NCBI RefSeq assembly: GCF_009363075.1
Contig: NZ_CP045293.1
Span: 4,756,001-4,820,000 of the forward strand
From: Paenibacillus guangzhouensis
GTDB taxonomy: Bacteria; Bacillota; Bacilli; Paenibacillales; Paenibacillaceae
Direction: 5' to 3'
Length of the DNA: 64,000 nucleotides
In this document: positions 55,578-64,000 of the stretch, piece after piece
Layout of the letters: every line of letters starts with the position of its first letter
Position numbering within the stretch: the first letter of the stretch is position 1
Notes under the pieces: generated by a model
The model's input: the letters and a program-made list of their open reading frames with translations, nothing else
Told to the model about the DNA's origin: nothing
The model's database searches: none
Made by a program: the position numbers and the translations under genes

Positions 55578-58370
55578 TCAACCTGTGTTCCGCAAGCCCG
55601 CTGCAATGCCGTTAATTGTTAACAACACTTCACGCAAGAGCTCCGGATCATCTTCCCCTTGATCGCGTAGTGTACGCAGCTCCGTAAGCAATTGAACCTG
55701 CAAGTAGCTGAGCGGATCGACATACGGATTACGTAAGCGAATCGATTCTTGGATGACCCGAGAATTATCCAGAATCTCTTGCTGTCCAGTAATCTTCAAG
55801 ATCAGCGATGATGTAAGATGGAACTCTTCTTCAATAGAAGAGAAGATCCGATCACGAATGACGTCATCACTAATCATGCCTGCGTATTCTTTCGCGATAA
55901 TTAAGTCGGCTTTGGCTAGCGCCATCTGCAATCCGTCAATGAGGGAGCGGAAGAATGGGAACTGCTCATACATTTGACGCAGCGTATCCATATTCTCTTC
56001 TTTGTCTTGATAGAAACTCTGTATACCTGTACCCGCCGCATACCATGCAGGCATCAAGTAACGGCTCTGCGTCCATGCGAATACCCAAGGTATTGCACGA
56101 AGATCCTCGAACCGGTCGCTGTTCTTCCGCTTGGAAGGACGGGAACCGATATTTAACTCGCCAACCTCTGGAAGTGGCGTCGACTCTTTGAAGAACGTTA
56201 AGAAGTCTGCGTCACGGAAAATAAGATCTTGATATTTCGTAAGCGAACGTTCCGACATATCCCGTACAATGTCTTCCCAATCCTGCTCATGTTCTTCCTT
56301 CTCTTCACGACGTGCGCATAGGGCAGCTGTAATCAGTGCTGAAGTTGCTTGCTCTAGACTGCGGTAAGCAATCCCCTTCATGGAATAACGGGAAGACAAT
56401 ACCTCGCCTTGCTCCGTAATCTTAATACCCGCTCCAATTGTATGAGGCGGCTGTGCCATAATACTACGGTTCAGCGGCATTCCACCACGACCGAGCGATC
56501 CACCGCGTCCATGGAAGAATTTCAGCTTCACGCCGTATGCACTCGCTGCTGCTGTGATCTCTTTAAGCGCAACGCGTAGTTCCCAGTTAGCCGTAACCAC
56601 GCCGCCGTCTTTATTACTATCCGAGTAACCGAGCATGATCTCATGCTGGTTGTTCATCGCCTTTACAGCCTCACGATAAATCGGGAGGTTGAACAGTGTC
56701 TTCATAATTTCTGGCGCAGCGTGCAAATCATCGATGGTCTCGAACAATGGAACCGCCTGAATCGTACAACGGAGGTCACCGTTCTTAAATTTCTTGAACA
56801 GACCTACTTCCTTCGCGAATACCATGACCTCGAGCATGTCGCTCGCACCTTGTGTCATACTAATCAAATAACTCGAAATACAGTTCACACCGAATTCGTT
56901 CTGTGCTTTGTAGATGGTACGATACACATCAAGACATTCGTTCGTCGATTCACTGTATTTGATATGAATGGATGTTAGTGGTCGCGGATCGTTCAATACG
57001 CGATTTAGAAGATCAATTTTCTCTTCTTCTGTCAGAGCGCTGTAATCCTCTACGATCTGCATATGGGACAAGATCTCGGTCATTGCATTCTCATGCTCTT
57101 GGCTATGCTGACGAATATCTAGCGTCGACATATGGAAACCAAACAACTCGATCTGACGTATTAACTTACGAATATGCGTATCCGCTACAAAATCTGCATA
57201 GTGGTAACGGAGACTGCGGTCGATAATCATGAGCTCTTGGATGAACTCTTGTGGCGAATTGTAACGAAGCGGTGTACCTTTCGTCGATTCGTCCAGAATG
57301 TTCGATAGCTTCTCCAGCATGAAGGATAATTTCACGCGGTATGGCTCTTTTTCGTTGTGCCAGAACTCAAGACGCTTCACTTCGATCAGTTCACGGTCTA
57401 CTTCAATCGAAGCTTTGAGTTCTTCGGATACTTCAATGACACCTACACTAAAGGACATCGTGCGAAGCAATTCCTTCAGAACCTGTTCATATTTAAACAA
57501 GGCCATTTGGCGATGCATCTTCAGTGTCTCCCATGTGACATCGGAAGTCACTGATGGGTTCCCGTCACGGTCGCCACCGATCCATGAGCCAAATCGCAAA
57601 TATGTCGGTACATGCCACTGGTGGGCTGGATAGTATTTCGTTAAGCAGCGTTCCAGTTCTTGATATACCTCTGGCAACACATCGAACAACGTCTCATGGA
57701 AGTAATATAGTCCGTTACGCACTTCGTCGAGTACGGTCGGTTTACGGTCGCGAAGCTCATCCGTCTGCCATAGTGTTAACACTTCATTCAGCAGCTTCTC
57801 ACGTAATTGCTCACGCTCACGGAACGTCAGATTCGGATTATCGAGCTCCATCACGTCTTCAGAAATCCGTTTGTGGATATCCAAGATGGCACGTCGCATC
57901 GCTTCCGTCGGATGGGCCGTCATGACAAGCTCTAATGAAATCCCAGCAATAATCTCTTGAACTTCTTCGTAGGAGATTTTATCTTCCTTCAGTTCAAGAA
58001 CGACACTCTCAATCGAACCTGGTTGAATCGCTTCACCAGCTGAACGCTCGTAATCCCGTTTGCGGCGAATGCGATGATTCTGTTCAGCAATGTTCACCAG
58101 CTGGAAGTAAATCGCAAACGCACGAATGACCTGATGCCGAATCTCCGGATCAAGCGACATAATAACTCGTTTGAACTCATCGTACAATTCGGGGATAAAT
58201 CCCGCGCGCAATGATTTGCTCAGTTCCCGGACTTTCTCTACTATATTAAGAAGTTCGTTCCCACCTTGGTGGACGAGCACTTCACCCAGTATGTTCCCAA
58301 GGAAACGCACATCACGACGAAGCAAGTTATTTGAGTTTGCTTTCCCCACGATCAATGTAGTCTCTGTCAT
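55578..58370 (-). CDS. ppc: phosphoenolpyruvate carboxylase
   Basis: A 930-residue enzyme fixing bicarbonate onto PEP to form oxaloacetate. Catalytic motifs VMTAHPTEAMRR, GYSDSNKDGG and FHGRGGSLGRGG are intact, and the C-terminal LRNTG is the usual end. The ATG at 58370 has GGGGG six bases upstream; a TTG twelve codons earlier has none. Anaplerotic supply to the TCA cycle. Confidence 0.97.
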   Translation of the reverse strand: MTETTLIVGKANSNNLLRRDVRFLGNILGEVLVHQGGNELLNIVEKVRELSKSLRAGFIPELYDEFKRVIMSLDPEIRHQVIRAFAIYFQLVNIAEQNHRIRRKRDYERSAGEAIQPGSIESVVLELKEDKISYEEVQEIIAGISLELVMTAHPTEAMRRAILDIHKRISEDVMELDNPNLTFREREQLREKLLNEVLTLWQTDELRDRKPTVLDEVRNGLYYFHETLFDVLPEVYQELERCLTKYYPAHQWHVPTYLRFGSWIGGDRDGNPSVTSDVTWETLKMHRQMALFKYEQVLKELLRTMSFSVGVIEVSEELKASIEVDRELIEVKRLEFWHNEKEPYRVKLSFMLEKLSNILDESTKGTPLRYNSPQEFIQELMIIDRSLRYHYADFVADTHIRKLIRQIELFGFHMSTLDIRQHSQEHENAMTEILSHMQIVEDYSALTEEEKIDLLNRVLNDPRPLTSIHIKYSESTNECLDVYRTIYKAQNEFGVNCISSYLISMTQGASDMLEVMVFAKEVGLFKKFKNGDLRCTIQAVPLFETIDDLHAAPEIMKTLFNLPIYREAVKAMNNQHEIMLGYSDSNKDGGVVTANWELRVALKEITAAASAYGVKLKFFHGRGGSLGRGGMPLNRSIMAQPPHTIGAGIKITEQGEVLSSRYSMKGIAYRSLEQATSALITAALCARREEKEEHEQDWEDIVRDMSERSLTKYQDLIFRDADFLTFFKESTPLPEVGELNIGSRPSKRKNSDRFEDLRAIPWVFAWTQSRYLMPAWYAAGTGIQSFYQDKEENMDTLRQMYEQFPFFRSLIDGLQMALAKADLIIAKEYAGMISDDVIRDRIFSSIEEEFHLTSSLILKITGQQEILDNSRVIQESIRLRNPYVDPLSYLQVQLLTELRTLRDQGEDDPELLREVLLTINGIAAGLRNTG

Positions 58371-58935
58371 CGTTATCCCCCTATCCATCTCTATATTTCC
58401 ATACAAAAAATTTTCTTTCTAAACATAATACTATAAATCGACACGAAAATCTTTACTTTTATTATAAAATACAGGATTAATATTCATGTATTTATGCAGC
58501 GAATCATTTCCAATCCACTGCATCTAAGCTTAAGCCCTCGCTAAGGGGGCTGTCCTTCGATGCTTAGGTTTTGCATGGATATCCTTGTAAACCGATTTCT
58601 TTTTAATCAACTATTAGGAACCCAGTCATGATAACCAATTCGGAATTTCGCCTGCCCATAAATGCATCGGTTAACATATTGGACTACAGGACTGACGAAC
58701 ATACTTCCATCCCCTACACAACTTAAACTCCCCTTCTATTATGCATTTTCCATTGGATAAGATCACACTAATAAAATACGAAAAACAGAATATATATGCA
58801 CAAATGTTCCGAATTTCAAATCATTTCCTTTCAAATATTTTCAAGTTATTTTGAATTTACACTTATGGCTAAGCAAAAAGATTGGCCCATTTATGCCTAT
58901 GCATCATAAATATATAAGACACACAGTCGCTACAT

Positions 58936-58972
58936 AAAACAAACAGCCACCCTATTGGTGGCTGTTTGTTTA
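58936..58972 (-). terminator. terminator hairpin, outermost repeat copy
   Basis: AACAAACAGCCACC and GGTGGCTGTTTGTT arms; T-rich on both sides. Confidence 0.8.
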
Positions 58973-59222
58973 TTCTGGAGCTTGGGATGGAATACTTCCT
59001 CAATCTCGCCGCCCAATTATCATTGGGCATCTCGTCCAACCCTCGGGACGCTCGCCCTGACTCACTCGTGTATCCTCACGATTTCGCCTAAGGGCTGTAC
59101 TCAACATAAACGATCATCAGCAAGTTCGTTCGATTGTATAGGTGTTGACGCTCGTGCGGTCTCGTTCGTGCTACAGGCACGAACTTAACTAACGCACGGT
59201 CGAGCCCTCCACGTGGGTTCAC

Positions 59223-59306
59223 TTCCCACACAACCGCTACATACAAAAACCTCGATCATTTCGATCGAGGTTGGTTATTTGTATCTGGGGAGCGGGTGAT
59301 GGGAAT
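59223..59306. repeat. second copy of tRNA-Gly tail plus terminator
   Basis: The 66 bases from 59223 to 59288 are identical to 59438-59503; the following AGCGGGTGATGGGAAT matches the last bases of tRNA-Gly (59505-59520). Period 215 bases. Weaker similarity extends about 75 bases further left. Confidence 0.9.
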
Positions 59307-59437
59307 ACTCCTCCTGAACTCGTCACCCTCGCTTCCCTCGGCTGCCTCGAGTTGCTTCCGGACGCTCGTACGGGCTCGTTCGTGCCTGTGGCACGAATTC
59401 ACTTAACGTACGGTCGAACCCATTCCCGTGGGTTCTC

Positions 59438-59520
59438 TTCCCACACAACCGCTACATACAAAAACCTCGATCATTTCGATCGAGGTTGGTTATTTGTATC
59501 TGGAGCGGGTGATGGGAATC
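59438..59520. repeat. first copy of the tRNA-Gly tail plus terminator unit
   Basis: Contains the genuine 3' end of tRNA-Gly and its terminator; duplicated at 59223-59306. Confidence 0.9.
59458..59490 (-). terminator. terminator of the second tRNA cluster
   Basis: AACCTCGAT and ATCGAGGTT arms followed by T on the minus strand, 11 bases beyond tRNA-Gly. Confidence 0.8.
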
Positions 59521-59574
59521 GAACCCACGCTATTAGCTTGGAAGGCTAAAGTTCTACCATTGAACTACACCCGC
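59501..59574 (-). tRNA. tRNA-Gly (TCC)
   Basis: 74 bases including encoded CCA; acceptor GCGGGTG/CACCCGC, anticodon loop CTTCCAA. Confidence 0.97.
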
Positions 59575-59581
59575 AAATAAA

Positions 59582-59658
59582 TGGTCGGGATGACACGATT
59601 TGAACATGCGACCCCCTGGTCCCAAACCAGGTGCTCTACCAAGCTGAGCTACATCCCG
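59582..59658 (-). tRNA. tRNA-Pro (TGG)
   Basis: 77 bases with CCA; acceptor CGGGATG, anticodon loop TTTGGGA. Confidence 0.97.
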
Positions 59659-59664
59659 AGAAAA

Positions 59665-59741
59665 TGGCGCGCCCTAAGAGATTCGAACTCCTGACCTTTT
59701 GATTCGTAGTCAAACACTCTATCCAGCTGAGCTAAGGGCGC
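59665..59741 (-). tRNA. tRNA-Arg (ACG)
   Basis: 77 bases with CCA; acceptor GCGCCCT, anticodon loop CTACGAA; A34 is probably edited to inosine. Confidence 0.97.
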
Positions 59742-59755
59742 ATATGAAGTTATAA

Positions 59756-59830
59756 TGGAGCGGACGACGGGAATCGAACCCGCGACCCTCGCCTTGGCAA
59801 GGCGATGCTCTACCGCTGAGCCACGTCCGC
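59756..59830 (-). tRNA. tRNA-Gly (GCC)
   Basis: 75 bases with CCA; acceptor GCGGACG, anticodon loop TTGCCAA. First of the second tRNA cluster. Confidence 0.97.
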
Positions 59831-59886
59831 ACATGTGATATATAAGGCTTGTACCACTTCGCTGTGTTTCATCAGCGACAAGTAAT

Positions 59887-59915
59887 AATATATCAAAAAA
59901 CAAAGATGATTGCAA
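59887..59915 (-). promoter_or_regulatory. promoter of the Gly-Arg-Pro-Gly tRNA cluster
   Basis: TTGCAA (59910-59915) and TATATT (59887-59892) on the minus strand are exactly 17 bases apart, 56 bases before tRNA-Gly(GCC). Confidence 0.75.
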
Positions 59916-60742
59916 GTGTTTTTACAAAAAAAATTTAAAGCCCACTTCGGAATGTCACTACAACTCAATTTAACCCTGTCCTTACATGAGATATGGAATT
60001 AAATGCAATGAATAAGATCCCTATTACATGACAATAAAATCGACAAGGGTAAAAGCAACTTAATAACTTGTTAGAGCACATTTGGGTGCCAGACAAATCA
60101 AATTGGTATTGAACGACATACCGAGACAACACAAACGTATGAACAGGATATAACATATGCTAAAGCCTGCCAATCCACAACGATTAGAATGCATCTCATG
60201 CTGAACGTTCACAAAGGATGTCTTAAGGTGTCGATTCCCATACAGAGAATATATGATGCATGCTGACGGGAGTGCGTCTCATACATGGGGATCCAGTCTA
60301 TCCTCTTGGGTAAACTCACACGCAGCATGATTCCAGAGCATTGCAATTGTAGACACGTTACATGCATACGGTTTTCTGACATCTGCTATAGGGATATATT
60401 CGCACGTAGAAGGCATTTATACTTATATCCCAATCTTTAGAGCCGCCCCATGTGGAAACGGATTCTGAGTCAATCTAATAAGCCTAGGAAAGTACAGATA
60501 GAACGCCCTGTCATCCATCCGAATCGGAACCAAGCGTGTCCATGTCATAATCGGATGAAAGAAGTGGACGGCGTACCTACTGGACCAGTCTGTTTAAGCT
60601 GCTTATTCCCGATGGTCGCACCTGACAATTTGTTGATTATTGTTAGACAATGATCGCTGTATCGCCATATTCCGCCGCAGGATTCTTCACGACAATCACC
60701 AGGATATCGTGTAATTAAAATAAACTTCATCCCCGAACATGC

Positions 60743-60774
60743 AAAAAATCCTGTAGAAATGATCTACAGGATTT
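60743..60774 (-). terminator. terminator of the rRNA-tRNA operon
   Basis: AAATCCTGTAGA and TCTACAGGATTT arms with T6 on the minus strand, 15 bases beyond tRNA-Leu. Confidence 0.9.
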
Positions 60775-60788
60775 CACTTTTGTTGGTA

Positions 60789-60871
60789 TGGTGCGCGTAG
60801 AGGGACTTGAACCCCCACGGTCGCCCGCTAGATCCTAAGTCTAGTGCGTCTGCCAATTCCGCCATACGCGC
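60789..60871 (-). tRNA. tRNA-Leu (TAG)
   Basis: 83 bases with CCA and a short variable arm; anticodon loop CTTAGGA. Confidence 0.96.
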
Positions 60872-60885
60872 ACGTGAGATAAAAC

Positions 60886-60961
60886 TGGTGAGCCATGAAG
60901 GACTCGAACCTTCGACACCCTGATTAAAAGTCAGGTGCTCTACCAACTGAGCTAATGGCTC
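60886..60961 (-). tRNA. tRNA-Lys (TTT)
   Basis: 76 bases with CCA; anticodon loop CTTTTAA. Confidence 0.97.
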
Positions 60962-60978
60962 TCATATGAGAGTAAAGA

Positions 60979-61053
60979 TGGCTGGGGATCAAGGATTCGA
61001 ACCTTGGAATGACGGAGTCAAAGTCCGTTGCCTTACCGCTTGGCTAATCCCCA
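60979..61053 (-). tRNA. tRNA-Gln (TTG)
   Basis: 75 bases with CCA; acceptor TGGGGAT, anticodon loop CTTTGAC. Confidence 0.97.
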
Positions 61054-61061
61054 ATAAAACA

Positions 61062-61137
<76 letters not shown>

Positions 61138-61154
61138 ATATAAGATGATAATGA

Positions 61155-61230
61155 TGGTGGAGGCTAACGGGATCGAACCGCTGACCCTCTGCTTGTAAGG
61201 CAGATGCTCTCCCAGCTGAGCTAAGCCTCC
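61155..61230 (-). tRNA. tRNA-Val (TAC)
   Basis: 76 bases with CCA; acceptor GGAGGCT, anticodon loop CTTACAA. Confidence 0.97.
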
Positions 61231-61240
61231 GAATTACTAA

Positions 61241-61315
61241 TGGTGACCCGTAGGGGATTCGAACCCCTGTTACCTCCGTGAAAGGGAGGTGTCTTAACCC
61301 CTTGACCAACGGGCC
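61241..61315 (-). tRNA. tRNA-Glu (TTC)
   Basis: 75 bases with CCA; acceptor GGCCCGT, anticodon loop CTTTCAC. Confidence 0.97.
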
Positions 61316-61348
61316 ATAAAACTTTGATGCTTGTACATAGGTGCTACA

Positions 61349-61424
61349 TGGAGCTCTCAACCGGGATCGAACCGGTGACCTCATCCTTACCATGGATGCA
61401 CTCTACCTACTGAGCTATGAGAGC
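61349..61424 (-). tRNA. tRNA-Thr (GGT)
   Basis: 76 bases with CCA; acceptor GCTCTCA, anticodon loop ATGGTAA. Confidence 0.95.
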
Positions 61425-61429
61425 AAAAG

Positions 61430-61505
61430 TGGCTCCCCGAACAGGACTCGAACCTGTGACAACTCGATTAACAGTCGAGTGCTCTACCAACTGAGCTATC
61501 AGGGA
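61430..61505 (-). tRNA. tRNA-Asn (GTT)
   Basis: 76 bases with CCA; acceptor TCCCTGA, anticodon loop CTGTTAA. First tRNA behind 5S. Confidence 0.97.
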
Positions 61506-61515
61506 ATAGAGTGTT

Positions 61516-61539
61516 CTAACGGTATTTTGCAACCGTTAG
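61516..61539 (-). other. processing-type hairpin between 5S rRNA and tRNA-Asn
   Basis: CTAACGGT and ACCGTTAG arms without a T run, so more likely an RNase site than a terminator. Confidence 0.5.
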
Positions 61540-61551
61540 AATTAACTACAC

Positions 61552-61667
61552 GCTTGGCATCGTCCTACTCTCCCAGGACCCTGCGGTCCAAGTACCATCG
61601 GCGCTAGAGGGCTTAACGGTCGTGTTCGGGATGGGTACGCGTGGAACCCCTCCGCCATCGACACCAA
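61552..61667 (-). rRNA. rrf: 5S ribosomal RNA
   Basis: About 116 bases. Minus strand begins TTTGGTGTCGATGGCGGAGG, contains CCATCCCGAACACG and ends GATGCCAAGC, all standard 5S elements. Confidence 0.96.
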
Positions 61668-61723
61668 ACGTTACAGAGTTTGATCTCTGAAAACTAGATA
61701 CGAGATAATTTGCGTTTTATGTT

Positions 61724-64000
<2,277 letters not shown>

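Larger units (their letters stand above)
58407..59500. other. gap behind the tRNA cluster with tRNA-Gly-tail repeats
   Basis: No convincing gene. From about 58928 to 59500 there are degenerate tandem copies of a unit made of a terminator hairpin and the 3' end of tRNA-Gly. The rest (58407-58920) is AT-rich with nothing recognised. Confidence 0.7.
59831..60788. other. spacer between the two tRNA clusters
   Basis: About 960 bases. It holds the promoter of the second cluster (59887-59915) and the terminator of the first (60743-60774). The middle part has no gene that I can support. Confidence 0.7.

Noticed and set aside
58955..59549. Two ORFs of 77 and 92 codons on the plus strand
   Set aside because: They lie in repeats and run antisense into tRNA-Gly; composition is not protein-like.
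60175..60740. Possible small genes (67 and 61 codons) in the tRNA spacer
   Set aside because: No ribosome sites, no recognisable motifs, opposite overlapping frames.

Overview
This window looks like chromosomal DNA of a Paenibacillus-type member of the Bacillales. The pointers are the sigW-rsiW / cdaA-cdaR-glmM / glmS block with a glmS ribozyme, strong AGGAGG-type ribosome sites, frequent TTG and GTG starts, encoded CCA ends on tRNAs, large membrane-bound AraC regulators and YesM/YesN-type two-component genes beside carbohydrate-binding lipoproteins. The species cannot be named from the sequence alone.

Layout. 1-3.4 kb: peptide and amino-acid hydrolases (end of an asparaginase, M20 dipeptidase, M17 aminopeptidase). 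3.5-12.5 kb: a glycan-use operon on the minus strand (GH88 unsaturated glucuronidase, GH29 alpha-L-fucosidase, Lpl-type ABC importer, membrane AraC regulator). 12.8-22.5 kb: a specialised-metabolite locus with an Sfp-type phosphopantetheinyl transferase, a chemoreceptor without an outside sensor domain, a small protein, and a 2274-residue NRPS (half C - A - T - C - A - T - reductase). The NRPS sits behind a cyclic-di-GMP-I riboswitch and an intrinsic terminator. The A-domain pockets read as Leu-like and Pro-like, so the predicted product is a dipeptide aldehyde that would close to a bicyclic imine or pyrazinone. 22.6-30.4 kb: an ABC exporter, a YdcZ-Crp-YdcZ operon, a hydrolase/two-component/acetyltransferase operon and small enzymes. 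30.4-39.6 kb: an AT-richer stretch of stress and detoxification genes (GAPDH paralogue, VOC dioxygenase, Dps, MFS pump, CDGSH protein, amidohydrolase, XapX, YcaC-like hydrolase, chloroperoxidase-like hydrolase), which reads as acquired DNA. 39.7-47 kb: a binding lipoprotein with YesM/YesN sensors and two tandem LysR genes.

47.2-58.4 kb is conserved housekeeping: glmS under its ribozyme, glmM, cdaR, cdaA, rsiW, sigW and ppc. These link cell-wall precursor supply, c-di-AMP synthesis and envelope-stress control. 59.5-64 kb is the distal end of a minus-strand rRNA operon: 23S (partial), 5S, eight tRNAs, a roughly 0.9 kb spacer, then a promoter and four more tRNAs. Behind the last tRNA-Gly lie degenerate tandem copies of its 3' end and terminator.

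The most notable system is the NRPS locus: a two-module, reductase-ending synthetase comparable in layout to the staphylococcal aureusimine system, but apparently Leu/Pro-specific, controlled by a c-di-GMP riboswitch and framed by an unusual 11-bp outer inverted repeat.
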